DNA of 47,997 nucleotides, taken from contig JBKPDY010000122.1 of the NCBI GenBank assembly GCA_046728155.1, positions 1 to 47,997 of the forward strand, in the 5' to 3' direction. Of this stretch, positions 24,066-32,369 are shown piece after piece. Source of the stretch: CAWDLX01 sp046728155. GTDB lineage: Bacteria; Actinomycetota; Actinomycetes; Mycobacteriales; Micromonosporaceae. The notes beneath the pieces are model-generated. The model had not been told where the DNA came from and ran no database searches. It saw nothing but the letters and a program-made list of their open reading frames with translations. Numbering within the stretch: the first letter of the stretch is position 1; each line of letters begins with the position of its first letter. The position numbers and the translations under genes were made by a program.

Positions 24066-25132
24066 TGACCACCGTGGAGCTCACGCGAGGCACGCCGCCG
24101 TCGACGTCCTTTCTGGACGTTCGCGACCTGAAGATCCATTTCCCCACCGACGACGGCGTCGTGCACAGCGTGGACGGGCTGTCGTTCCAGCTGGACCGCG
24201 GCCGGACGCTGGGCATCGTCGGCGAGTCCGGCTCGGGCAAGTCGGTCACCAGTCTCGGCATCCTCGGCCTGCACAACCGCCGCAACGCCGATGTCTCCGG
24301 CGAGATCTGGTTGGACGGGCAGGAGATCGTCGGCGCCTCGCCCGACGCCGTACGGCAGATGCGGGGCAAGAAGATGGCGATGATCTTCCAGGATCCGCTG
24401 TCGTCGATGCACCCCTACTTCACCGTTGGTTGGCAGATCATCGAGGCGTACCGGATCCACAACGACGTCTCCAGAAAGGTCGCCCGGGCCCACGCCGTCG
24501 ACCTGCTCGGCCGGGTGGGGATCCCGCAGCCGGCCCGCCGGGTGGACGACTACCCGCACCAGTTCTCGGGGGGAATGCGCCAACGCGCGATGATCGCGAT
24601 GGCGCTCTCCTGCGATCCCGAGTTGCTCATCGCCGACGAGCCGACCACGGCGCTGGACGTGACCGTGCAGGCCCAGATCCTCGACCTCATGCGCAAGCTG
24701 CAGGAGGAGTTCAACTCGGCGCTCATACTGATCACGCACGACCTCGGCGTCGTCGCCGAGCTGGTGGACGACATCCTCGTCATGTACGGCGGCAAGTGCG
24801 TCGAGTACGCGACGGCGGACGACGTGTTCCATCGCCCGGAGCACCCGTACACCTGGGGCCTGCTCGGCTCGATGCCGCGGATGGACCGGACCCGGGCCGA
24901 GCGGCTGATCCCGATCAAGGGGACGCCGCCCTCGCTCATCCACCTCCCGTCCGGCTGCTCGTTCCACCCCCGCTGCGCGTTCGCCGGGCGTACCCACGGC
25001 CTGAGTCAGACCGTCGAGCCGCGCCTCATCGAGGCCGGTAACCGCCACGCGGTGGCCTGCCACATGACTGTCGCCGAGCGCCGCGCCCTCTGGCAGGACG
25101 AGGTTTCCCCCAGGCTGGAGGCGATCGTATGA
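24065..25132 (+). CDS. Oligopeptide ABC transporter ATPase (OppD/DppD type)
   Basis: This is a 355-aa ATPase. Walker A is GESGSGKSVTS, the signature is FSGGMRQRAM, Walker B is LLIADEPTTALD, and the switch His is in LITHDLG. The C-terminal oligopeptide-type extension should carry four cysteines of an Fe-S-like site; here GCSFHPRCAF and VACHM are present, but the usual third cysteine is missing (FAGRTHGLSQ instead). The gene overlaps oppB by one base and the next ATPase by four. The partner ATPase retains all four cysteines. Confidence 0.93.
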   Translation: MTTVELTRGTPPSTSFLDVRDLKIHFPTDDGVVHSVDGLSFQLDRGRTLGIVGESGSGKSVTSLGILGLHNRRNADVSGEIWLDGQEIVGASPDAVRQMRGKKMAMIFQDPLSSMHPYFTVGWQIIEAYRIHNDVSRKVARAHAVDLLGRVGIPQPARRVDDYPHQFSGGMRQRAMIAMALSCDPELLIADEPTTALDVTVQAQILDLMRKLQEEFNSALILITHDLGVVAELVDDILVMYGGKCVEYATADDVFHRPEHPYTWGLLGSMPRMDRTRAERLIPIKGTPPSLIHLPSGCSFHPRCAFAGRTHGLSQTVEPRLIEAGNRHAVACHMTVAERRALWQDEVSPRLEAIV

Positions 25133-26196
25133 CCGCGCCAACCGTGCCCCAGCCGCGAGCCGGCGAGCCCCTGCTGATCGTACGGGGGCTGGAGAAGCAC
25201 TTCCCGATCCTCAAGGGCCTGCTGCGGCACAAGGTCGGGGCCGTGCAGGCGGTGGACGGGGTCGACTTCGAGGTGCGGCGCGGGGAGACGCTCGGCCTCG
25301 TCGGCGAATCCGGGTGTGGCAAGACGACCACCGGCCGCCTGCTGGTCAGGCTGCTGGAGCCGACCGCCGGCTCGATCGTCTTCGAGGGCCGCGAAATCGC
25401 CCACCTGTCGCAGGGCCAGCTGCGGCCACTCCGCCGCGACATGCAGATGATCTTCCAGGATCCGTTCTCGTCGCTGAACCCGAGGCACACGGTCGGCAGC
25501 ATCGTCGGCGCGCCGTTCCGGATCCAGAAGGTGCCCACCGAGCAGGGCATCAAGCGGGCCGTGCAGGACCTGCTGGAGTTGGTCGGCCTCAACCCCGAGC
25601 ACTACAACCGGTACCCACACGAGTTCTCCGGCGGCCAGCGCCAGCGCATCGGCATCGCGCGGACACTCGCACTCAAGCCGAAGATGATCGTCGCCGATGA
25701 GCCGGTATCCGCTCTGGACGTCTCCATCCAGGCGCAGGTGGTCAACCTCCTCGACGACCTGCAGCAGGAGATGGGACTGACCTACGTGGTGATCGCCCAC
25801 GACCTGTCGGTGGTGCGGCACATCTCCGACCGGGTCGCCGTCATGTATCTCGGCCGCATCGTCGAACTGGCCGACCGGGATGAGCTCTACGCCAAGCCGC
25901 TGCACCCGTACACGAACGCATTGATCTCCGCGGTACCCGTACCCGACCCGGCGCGGCGGGACAAGGCCCAGCGGGAACGGATCCTGCTCACGGGTGACGT
26001 TCCGAGCCCGATCAATCCACCGTCGGGTTGCCGATTCCGGACCCGGTGCTGGAAGGCGCAGGACATCTGTGCCGAGGTGTCTCCGCCGCTGGCCCAAGGT
26101 CCGGCCGGGCCGGATCATGTGGTGGCGTGCCACTTCCCGGTGACGACCGATTGGGAACGCCACACCGGCCGGGTAGCCGAGGAGCACGCCGCCTGA
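25129..26196 (+). CDS. Oligopeptide ABC transporter ATPase (OppF/DppF type)
   Basis: The 355-aa second ATPase overlaps the first as ATGA. Walker A is GESGCGKTTTGR, the signature is FSGGQRQRIGI, Walker B is MIVADEPVSALD, and the switch His is VIAHDLS. The C-terminal region has CRFRTRCWKAQDIC and VACHF, i.e. all four extension cysteines. An OppF-specific insert GLLRHKVGAVQAVDGV lies near the N terminus. It ends 3 bases from the convergent leuA stop, and both stops lie in one 15-bp palindrome (26191-26205). Confidence 0.94.
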   Translation: MTAPTVPQPRAGEPLLIVRGLEKHFPILKGLLRHKVGAVQAVDGVDFEVRRGETLGLVGESGCGKTTTGRLLVRLLEPTAGSIVFEGREIAHLSQGQLRPLRRDMQMIFQDPFSSLNPRHTVGSIVGAPFRIQKVPTEQGIKRAVQDLLELVGLNPEHYNRYPHEFSGGQRQRIGIARTLALKPKMIVADEPVSALDVSIQAQVVNLLDDLQQEMGLTYVVIAHDLSVVRHISDRVAVMYLGRIVELADRDELYAKPLHPYTNALISAVPVPDPARRDKAQRERILLTGDVPSPINPPSGCRFRTRCWKAQDICAEVSPPLAQGPAGPDHVVACHFPVTTDWERHTGRVAEEHAA

Positions 26197-26205
26197 CGGT
26201 CAGGC
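26191..26205. terminator. Palindrome across two convergent stop codons
   Basis: GCCTGAC-G-GTCAGGC is a perfect 7-bp inverted repeat. It contains the TGA of the transporter ATPase gene and the TGA of leuA. It may help end transcription from both sides, though it is short and lacks a T-tract. Confidence 0.4.
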
Positions 26206-27921
26206 CCGGTTCACTGCGGCCGCCACCGCACGCAGCGACGCCGTGACGATGTTCGGGTCGACTCCGACTCCCCAGTACGTGTCGCCGTTCACGCTCGCCT
26301 CGACGTACGCGGCCGCCTGGGCATCGCCACCCGCCGACATCGCGTGTTCGGCATAGTCGAGGACGCGTACCTCGACGCCGATCCCGGCGAGGGAGTGGGT
26401 GAACGCGTCGATCGGTCCGTTGCCGATGCCGGTGAGGACGTTGTCCGCGCCATTCCAGGTCGCCCGGGCCACGAGCTCGACCTTACCGTCCACTGTGGAG
26501 ACCGTATACGAGTCGAGCCCGAGCCGAGGGTTGGGCTGGTGGTCGACGAGGTACTCGCGGGAGAAGATGTCCCACATCGCGCCCGGCTCGACCTCGCCAC
26601 CCTCGTTGTCGGTGAAGCGCTGGATCACGCCGGAGAACTCGATCTGCAGCTTGCGGGGCAGGTCGAAGCTGTGCTCCGTCTTCATGATGTACGCGACGCC
26701 GCCCTTGCCCGACTGGGAGTTGACCCGGATGACCGCCTCGTAGGTGCGGCCCACGTCCTTGGGGTCGATCGGCAGGTACGGGACGCCCCACTCGTAGGCA
26801 GCCAGTGGGACACCGGCGGTGGCGGCGTCGCGTTCCAACGCCTCCAGGCCTTTCTTGATGGCGTCCTGGTGGGAGCCGGAGAACGCCGTGTAGACCAGGT
26901 CTCCGGCGTACGGGTGCCGTTCAGGCACGGGCAGCTGGTTGCAGTACTCCGTCGTTCGCTTGATCTCGTCAATGTTATGGAAGTCGATCTGAGGATCGAT
27001 TCCTTGCGAGAACAGGTTCAGGCCCAGGGTGACCAGGTCGACGTTGCCGGTGCGCTCGCCGTTGCCGAACAGGCAGCCCTCGACCCGGTCGGCGCCGGCC
27101 AGCAGGCCGAGCTCGGTCGCGGCGACGGCAGTCCCCCGGTCGTTGTGCGGGTGCAGCGAGAGCACGACCGCCGGCCGGCGGGGCAGATTGCGGTGCATCC
27201 ACTCGATCGAGTCGGCGTAGACGTTCGGGGTCGCCATCTCGACCGTCGCGGGCAGGTTCACGATCAGCGGCCGGTCCACCGTTGGCTCGACCACGTCGAT
27301 GACGGCAGAGCAGATCTCGAGCGCGTATTCCAGTTCGGTGCCGGTATACGACTCGGGAGAGTACTCGTAGTAGATGTCCGTATCCGGAGTGTGGATCTCG
27401 GCGTACTTCTGGCACAGCCGGGCGGCGTCGACCGCGATCGCGGTGATACCCGGCTTGTCGAGACCGAACACCACCCGTCGCTGCAACCTCGAGGTCGAGT
27501 TGTAGAAGTGCACGATGGCCCGTCGGGCGCCGCGCAACGACTCGTAGGTGCGCTCGATCAGGGGCTCACGGCACTGCGTCAGCACCTGGATCGTCACATC
27601 GTCGGGGATCTGGTCCTCCCCGATGATCTGGCGGACGAAGTCGAAGTCGGTCTGGCTCGCCGACGGGAACCCGACCTCTATCTCCTTGTAGCCCATCTGG
27701 ACGAGCAGGTGGAACATCCGACGCTTGCGCTCCGGGGACATCGGGTCGATCAGGGCCTGGTTGCCGTCGCGCAGGTCGACCGCGCACCAGCGTGGCGCCT
27801 TAGTGATCCGGGCTGACGGCCATTGCCGGTCAGACAGGGTCACGCCGAAGACATCGTGGTAGGCGCGGTAGCGGGCCACCGGCATCGTGCTGGCCTGCTG
27901 CCGCAGAACAGGATTCGTCAT
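26200..27921 (-). CDS. leuA: 2-isopropylmalate synthase
   Basis: LeuA condenses acetyl-CoA with 2-ketoisovalerate, the first step of leucine synthesis. The 573-aa product is the long actinobacterial form: a TIM-barrel with DLRDGNQALIDPM and the metal-binding HPHNDRGT block, and GNGERTGNVDLVTL. A C-terminal leucine-binding regulatory domain follows (from about residue 440, ending GVDPNIVTASLRAV). The ATG has GAGGAG about 11 bases upstream. A leader peptide with Leu codons and a terminator-like hairpin lie upstream, so attenuation by charged leucine tRNA is likely. It converges on the transporter operon. Confidence 0.97.
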   Translation of the reverse strand: MTNPVLRQQASTMPVARYRAYHDVFGVTLSDRQWPSARITKAPRWCAVDLRDGNQALIDPMSPERKRRMFHLLVQMGYKEIEVGFPSASQTDFDFVRQIIGEDQIPDDVTIQVLTQCREPLIERTYESLRGARRAIVHFYNSTSRLQRRVVFGLDKPGITAIAVDAARLCQKYAEIHTPDTDIYYEYSPESYTGTELEYALEICSAVIDVVEPTVDRPLIVNLPATVEMATPNVYADSIEWMHRNLPRRPAVVLSLHPHNDRGTAVAATELGLLAGADRVEGCLFGNGERTGNVDLVTLGLNLFSQGIDPQIDFHNIDEIKRTTEYCNQLPVPERHPYAGDLVYTAFSGSHQDAIKKGLEALERDAATAGVPLAAYEWGVPYLPIDPKDVGRTYEAVIRVNSQSGKGGVAYIMKTEHSFDLPRKLQIEFSGVIQRFTDNEGGEVEPGAMWDIFSREYLVDHQPNPRLGLDSYTVSTVDGKVELVARATWNGADNVLTGIGNGPIDAFTHSLAGIGVEVRVLDYAEHAMSAGGDAQAAAYVEASVNGDTYWGVGVDPNIVTASLRAVAAAVNRA

Positions 27922-27961
27922 CTGGGGGTTACTCCTCAGCTCGCGGGTCCGACTGACCGGC

Positions 27962-27980
27962 GATGCGCCGAACGCGCATC
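27962..27980 (-). terminator. Attenuator hairpin in the leuA leader
   Basis: GATGCGC and GCGCATC form a perfect 7-bp stem with a 5-base loop between the leader peptide stop and leuA. A GCCGGC just after the leader stop can pair with GCCGGT further down, so larger or alternative folds enclose it. A T-tract is not obvious, so it may act by translation or Rho instead. Confidence 0.6.
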
Positions 27981-28002
27981 AACACCGCGACGGAGTGCCG
28001 GC

Positions 28003-28047
28003 CTATCGGGCCCCGCCGCGGCGTGCAAGGAGCAGCGTCCGCATCAT
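28003..28047 (-). CDS. leuA leader peptide (14 aa)
   Basis: The small frame encodes M-M-R-T-L-L-L-A-R-R-G-G-A-R and stops at TAG 28003-28005. Three consecutive leucine codons (CTG, CTC, CTT) near the start are the hallmark of leucine attenuation: ribosomes stall there when leucyl-tRNA is scarce. It lies about 80 bases upstream of leuA, with a hairpin between them. Either of two ATG codons can start it. No other gene fits this stretch. Confidence 0.8.
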   Translation of the reverse strand: MMRTLLLARRGGAR

Positions 28048-28071
28048 GACGGGAGCCAGCTTACGCCATCG

Positions 28072-28872
28072 TTACGGACTGGGGGACGGGGTGGCCGAGG
28101 GCGTCGGGGAGGGTTTCGGCGGCGGTGGTGGTGGCGGCGGGGCCTTCATCGGTACCGGTGCGCGCGTCACGACTGGGGCCGGCATTGCCACCGACGGCGG
28201 CGCGGCCTCGACCGGTCCGGCCAGGCGGAGCGTGCCGAAGCCGACTTCGGCCGCGGTGAGCATGCCGTCGGAGTCGAAGCAGTACGTGCCCGGGTCGACC
28301 GGCGGTGGTAGCGCGGCCGAGGTCGACGCGACTGAGAAGCAGGTACCGGTGACGCCGGCGGGTGGCTCGACCCCGGTCACCGCCAGGGCGGTCTGGCGAT
28401 CGGTCAGCGCGGGCAGCCAGTCCGTGAACACGTGCTGGACGCGCGGATCGGTGGCGGCGGTCAGCGTGGTCACCTTCACGCAGCCCGCCTTGAGCGGCTC
28501 GAGGTCCGGGCGTTGGCCGGCGGTACCGGCGGTCTGGCGCAGCAGGCACTGGAACTGCCCGCTCTTCGACTGGAACATCGCGATGTCGGCCAGACCACTC
28601 AACGCGGTGGCGGGCAACGCCACCACCCACGAGCCGTCGGTCCCGATCGCGACGGTCACCGTGCGCGGACCGCGGCCGGAGGTGGTGAGCTGATAGGTGG
28701 CGACGTATGCATTGCCCTGCGCGGCCGCGGCGAGACCGGCGAGGTGATCGCGGTCAGACTGGGGCGACGTGGGCGTCGGGCTGGGGGCGGGTTCGGGTGG
28801 CGTGGCGGCGCAACCCGTCAGTGCGGCGGCAAGCAACACCGTCCCAAGAAAGCTCCACCGTCGCGACACCAT
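28072..28872 (-). CDS. Hypothetical lipoprotein with Pro-rich tail
   Basis: The 266-aa product starts at ATG 28872 and has a lipoprotein signal (basic VSRRW, hydrophobic core, lipobox LTGC). The mature domain has four or so cysteines in pairs (QCLLRQ, AGCVKV, GTCFSV, TYCFD), consistent with disulfides. The last 40 residues are Pro/Thr/Ser-rich with a run of eight prolines, likely crossing or anchoring in the wall. I do not recognise the family. It is divergent from lysC and ends shortly before the leuA leader. Confidence 0.75.
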   Translation of the reverse strand: MVSRRWSFLGTVLLAAALTGCAATPPEPAPSPTPTSPQSDRDHLAGLAAAAQGNAYVATYQLTTSGRGPRTVTVAIGTDGSWVVALPATALSGLADIAMFQSKSGQFQCLLRQTAGTAGQRPDLEPLKAGCVKVTTLTAATDPRVQHVFTDWLPALTDRQTALAVTGVEPPAGVTGTCFSVASTSAALPPPVDPGTYCFDSDGMLTAAEVGFGTLRLAGPVEAAPPSVAMPAPVVTRAPVPMKAPPPPPPPPKPSPTPSATPSPSP

Positions 28873-28954
28873 CGCATTGTCGGGGATGGTGCCTCGGATC
28901 GTGGTACCGACGCTCCCGGCCGCTCGGCAGCACAGGTACCCTGGTGAGGTCATC

Positions 28955-28986
28955 GGCGCCGTCGGCCTGTCACGGCCGGTGGCGCC
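28955..28986 (+). promoter_or_regulatory. Strong hairpin in the lysC leader
   Basis: A 13-bp stem (28955-28967 with 28974-28986, two adjacent G-U pairs) has a 6-base loop and ends 34 bases before the lysC start. The bases after it (ATTGT) form only a weak T-tract. A TACCCT -10-like box at 28937-28942 would put the hairpin in the transcript. Confidence 0.6.
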
Positions 28987-28993
28987 ATTGTCA

Positions 28994-29008
28994 CGCCGAG
29001 CTTCGGCG
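28994..29008 (+). promoter_or_regulatory. Second small hairpin abutting the lysC ribosome binding site
   Basis: CGCCGA and TCGGCG form a 6-bp stem with a 3-base loop. It touches the GAGGAG Shine-Dalgarno (29008-29013), so it could influence ribosome access. Together with the hairpin at 28955-28986 it makes a tandem structure. Confidence 0.45.
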
Positions 29009-29020
29009 AGGAGAAACGCT

Positions 29021-30304
29021 GTGGCGCTGATCGTGCAGAAGTACGGCGGTTCGTCGGTCGCGGATGCCGAGCGGATCAAGCGCGTGGCCGAGCGGATCGT
29101 CGCCGCCCGCAAGACCGGCGATGATGTCTGCGTCGTGGTCTCGGCGATGGGTGACACCACCGACGAGCTGCTCGAGCTCGCCAATCAGGTCAGTCCGCTG
29201 CCGCCCGGCCGGGAGCTGGACATGCTGCTCACCAGCGGCGAGCGCATCTCGATGGCGTTGCTGGCGATGGCCATCCACAACCTCGGGTACGAGGCCAGGT
29301 CCTACACCGGCTCGCAGGCCGGGGTGATCACGACATCCTCGCACGGGCGGGCCCGCATCATCGACGTGACGCCGGGACGGCTGCGGACGGCGCTCGACGA
29401 AGGCGCGATCGCCATCGTCGCCGGGTTTCAGGGAGTCGCCCACGACACCAAGGACATCACGACGCTGGGTCGGGGCGGCTCGGACACGACGGCCGTTGCG
29501 GTCGCGGCCGCCCTCGGCGCGGACGTTTGCGAGATCTATACCGATGTCGACGGGGTCTTCTCCGCCGATCCGCGGATCGTCCCCAATGCGCGGCAGATCT
29601 CGCAGATCACATACGAGGAGATGCTCGAGCTGGCTGCGTGCGGGGCGAAGGTGCTGATGCTGCGCTGCGTTGAGTACGCCCGCCGGTCCGGCATCCCGAT
29701 CCATGTCCGTTCGTCGTACTCGACCAGACCCGGCACTCTCGTGACCGGCTCGATGGAGGACCTTCCCGTGGAGCAAGCACTCATCACCGGTGTCGCGCAC
29801 GACCGGAGCGAAGCCAAGATCACCATCGTCGGTGTACCCGACGAGCCCGGCGAGGCGGCCAGCATCTTCGAGGCGGTGGCCGCGGCGGAGGCCAACATCG
29901 ACATGATCGTGCAGAACGTGTCGACTCCGGCCGGCTCCGATTCCACCAGCGGGCGCACCACCGACATATCTTTCACGCTGCCGAAGACCGACGGCCCGAC
30001 CGCGATGGCGGCGCTGGGCAAGGTCCAGGAGAAGGTCGGCTTTCGCGACCTGCTCTACGACGACCACATCGGCAAGGTCTCGTTGGTCGGCGCTGGTATG
30101 CGTTCCCACCCGGGCGTGGCCGCGAAGTTCTTCGCCGCGCTGGCTCAGGCTGGCGTGAACATCGAGATGATCTCCACCTCGGAGATCCGGGTGTCGGTGG
30201 TGTGCCGCGATACCGATCTCGATGTCGCCGTACGCGCACTGCACGACGCGTTCGATCTGGGCGGGGCTACCGAAGCGGTCGTCTACGCCGGTACGGGACG
30301 GTAG
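29021..30304 (+). CDS. lysC: Aspartate kinase (alpha chain)
   Basis: The 427-aa enzyme phosphorylates aspartate at the entry to lysine, methionine, threonine and diaminopimelate synthesis. The kinase domain starts VALIVQKYGGSSVADAER and has GRGGSDTTAVAVAAALGADVCEIYTDVDGV. Two ACT domains follow (from about residue 262: KITIVGVPDEPGEAA, and KVSLVGAGMRSHPGVAAKFF) and bind lysine and threonine in this subclass. GAGGAG lies 7 bases before GTG 29021. An internal site at 29755 begins the beta chain. asd follows after 7 bases. Confidence 0.97.
   Translation: MALIVQKYGGSSVADAERIKRVAERIVAARKTGDDVCVVVSAMGDTTDELLELANQVSPLPPGRELDMLLTSGERISMALLAMAIHNLGYEARSYTGSQAGVITTSSHGRARIIDVTPGRLRTALDEGAIAIVAGFQGVAHDTKDITTLGRGGSDTTAVAVAAALGADVCEIYTDVDGVFSADPRIVPNARQISQITYEEMLELAACGAKVLMLRCVEYARRSGIPIHVRSSYSTRPGTLVTGSMEDLPVEQALITGVAHDRSEAKITIVGVPDEPGEAASIFEAVAAAEANIDMIVQNVSTPAGSDSTSGRTTDISFTLPKTDGPTAMAALGKVQEKVGFRDLLYDDHIGKVSLVGAGMRSHPGVAAKFFAALAQAGVNIEMISTSEIRVSVVCRDTDLDVAVRALHDAFDLGGATEAVVYAGTGR
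29755..29770 (+). promoter_or_regulatory. Internal ribosome binding site and start for the aspartokinase beta chain
   Basis: GGAGGA (29755-29760) is followed after 7 bases by an in-frame GTG at 29768-29770, which is codon 250 of lysC. Translation from here gives a 178-aa chain (29768-30304) made only of the two ACT domains. Alpha2-beta2 aspartokinases of Corynebacterium and Bacillus use such an in-frame internal start at about the same codon. Confidence 0.8.
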
Positions 30305-30311
30305 CGCCGTC

Positions 30312-31364
30312 GTGACTGGACGTCCGACGCTCGCGGTGGTCGGCGCGACCGGAGCCGTCGGTAGGGTCATGTGCGATCTGCTCTCCTCACGAGCCAACGT
30401 CTGGGGCGAGATCCGCTTGGTCGCCTCGCACCGTTCGGCCGGACGGGTACTCACGGTGCGGGGAGAGCGACTCACCGTACGGGCGCTCGAGCCCGACGTC
30501 TTCGACAGCGTCGACGTGGCCATGTTCGATGTCCCCGATGAGGTCGCCCTGGCATGGGCACCGGTGGCCGCCGACCGCGGAGCCGTCGTGGTCGACAACT
30601 CGGGCGCGTTCCGGATGGAGGCCGACGTACCGCTGGTCGTACCGGAGATCAACCCGCACCAGGTCCGCGTCCGTCCACGTGGGATCATCGCGAACCCGAA
30701 CTGCACCACGCTGTCGATGATCGTGGCGGTCGGGGCGTTGCACCGCGAGTACGGGCTGCGTGAGCTGGTCGTCGCCTCCTACCAGGCCGCCTCCGGCGCG
30801 GGACAGTCCGGTGTGGACACTCTGCTCGACCAGGTATCGGTCGCGGCGGCCGATCGTTCACTGGGCTCCCGGGCCGGCAACCTCCGCCGGGCCATCGGCG
30901 AAGAGCTCGGCCCGTTCCCGGCGCCGCTGGTGCTCAACGTGATCCCATGGGCCGGCTCCCTGCTCGGTGCCGGCTGGTCGAGCGAGGAACTCAAGATTCG
31001 CAACGAATCCCGCAAGATTCTGGGATTGCCGGACCTGAAGGTCTCGGCTACCTGCGTACGGGTACCGGTGGTCACCGGGCACTCGATCGCCGTGCACGCC
31101 GTCTTCCGGTCCGAAGTGGAGACACGGCACGCACGGGAGATCCTCGACAAGGCTCCCGGTGTGATCGTGGTGGACGATCCCGCCGCCGGCGAGTTCCCCA
31201 TGCCTGTCGATGCGGTCGGTACCGACCCGACCTGGGTCGGCCGGATCCGCCGGTCGCTCGACGATCCGCGTGCGCTCGACCTCTTCGTCACCGGGGACAA
31301 CCTCCGCAAGGGCGCCGCCCTCAACACCGCCCAGATCGCCGAACTGGTCGCCCGTTCCCTCTAG
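30312..31364 (+). CDS. asd: Aspartate-semialdehyde dehydrogenase
   Basis: Asd reduces aspartyl phosphate to aspartate semialdehyde with NADPH. The 350-aa protein opens with a nucleotide-binding GATGAVGRVM. The catalytic C131 is in ANPNCTTLS, and the general-base His is in VPVVTGHSIAVHA. SYQAASGAGQSG is the conserved substrate loop. GTG 30312 lies 7 bases after the lysC stop with no independent site, so translation is probably coupled. In-frame sequence upstream of 30312 lies within lysC and is rejected. Confidence 0.96.
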   Translation: MTGRPTLAVVGATGAVGRVMCDLLSSRANVWGEIRLVASHRSAGRVLTVRGERLTVRALEPDVFDSVDVAMFDVPDEVALAWAPVAADRGAVVVDNSGAFRMEADVPLVVPEINPHQVRVRPRGIIANPNCTTLSMIVAVGALHREYGLRELVVASYQAASGAGQSGVDTLLDQVSVAAADRSLGSRAGNLRRAIGEELGPFPAPLVLNVIPWAGSLLGAGWSSEELKIRNESRKILGLPDLKVSATCVRVPVVTGHSIAVHAVFRSEVETRHAREILDKAPGVIVVDDPAAGEFPMPVDAVGTDPTWVGRIRRSLDDPRALDLFVTGDNLRKGAALNTAQIAELVARSL

Positions 31365-31366
31365 GG

Positions 31367-32287
31367 TCAGCTGGGGGGTGTGGTGCCGCGACGGCTGGCG
31401 AGGACTGCTCGGATCGTGTCGATCACGTGCTCAGCTCGCTCGGTCAGGTCGCGCCAGGTGAACCGGAGGACGGTCCAGCCCGCACTGATCAGCCGGTTCT
31501 GCCGGCGGCGGTCGAGCTGGAACCGTTCGGCCGTGGTGTGAAACGCCCACCCATCGACTTCAACGACAAGCCGCTCGTGCCGAAAAACGACATCGCCGAC
31601 GCCGATCAGGCCGCCTGCGTCGGCGATTCGCGCGTTGGCTTCCCATGCTCGTATTCGCGCCCGACGGAGAAGTGCCAAAAGGAGCCGCTCAGCTACTGAT
31701 CGCGCCCCCGATGCAGCTTGGCTTACGAGCTCGGCCACCCGGGGGGTCCCTCGTCCACCGGCCGCACGACTCACCCGGGCCGCGAGCGAGTCAATTGTGG
31801 TCCATCGGCGTTGTAGCGCCAGGTCGAGCAGGTCGGTCGCCTCCGACCGGTCAAGCAGCCGTAGGCAGTCAAAGATCGTCCGCTCGTACCACGTCACCGG
31901 TGCCCCATCAACCGTGCCCGAGTCTCGAGGGTCGAGCTCGCCGTAGATCAGCCGAGCGGCCGTGATTCGTGTCCTGGCGTGCACTCCGATCAACAGATAC
32001 GACCGCTCGTCCCTAACGGGGATGCGCAACGCGCGGGCCGCCGCCGGTCCGGCGAGCACAGAGCCCGGTACGGCGAGCTGAGCAGCCCGGTCGTGTAGCT
32101 GCGGCGTGATCCGCAGGGCAGCGCCAGAGAGCACGGGTCCAACGACGGATCGCCATTCGCCGATCGTGATGCGACGCCTGATCTGCTTGGCGGAGAAACC
32201 ACAGCCCGCGGCATCCGTGCGGGTGAACAGTCCCTGTTGCCCGGCGGCGATCCGCCCGAGCCGTGCGTAGTCCACGTACCTGAGCAT
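31367..32287 (-). CDS. DUF559 (Vsr-like) protein with N-terminal helix-turn-helix
   Basis: The 306-aa product has an N-terminal AbiEi-like winged-helix region (GQQGLFTRTDAAGCGFSAKQIRRRI, then a WRSVVGPVLSG wing). The C-terminal DUF559 domain has the PD-(D/E)XK-like pattern: VVEVDGWAFHTTAERFQLDRRRQNRLISAGWTVLRFTWRDL in pieces, where EVDG and the later RFTW are the fold landmarks. These proteins are common orphans in actinomycetes. A restriction, repair or toxin-related function is only a guess. It converges on asd with a 2-base gap. Confidence 0.85.
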   Translation of the reverse strand: MLRYVDYARLGRIAAGQQGLFTRTDAAGCGFSAKQIRRRITIGEWRSVVGPVLSGAALRITPQLHDRAAQLAVPGSVLAGPAAARALRIPVRDERSYLLIGVHARTRITAARLIYGELDPRDSGTVDGAPVTWYERTIFDCLRLLDRSEATDLLDLALQRRWTTIDSLAARVSRAAGGRGTPRVAELVSQAASGARSVAERLLLALLRRARIRAWEANARIADAGGLIGVGDVVFRHERLVVEVDGWAFHTTAERFQLDRRRQNRLISAGWTVLRFTWRDLTERAEHVIDTIRAVLASRRGTTPPS

Positions 32288-32369
32288 CGGTCACGGTGGG
32301 ATCGATGGCCGGAGTCGATTCAAGCCTGTGGATAGCGCGTCGTCGAGGAGGATCCGGCCGCTCTGGGTT

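Noticed and set aside
26344..27816. A 490-codon plus-strand frame antisense to leuA.
   Set aside because: Shadow frame; leuA on the minus strand is unmistakable.
28937..29020. A lysine riboswitch in the lysC leader.
   Set aside because: The leader is far too short and lacks the multi-helix junction of that riboswitch.
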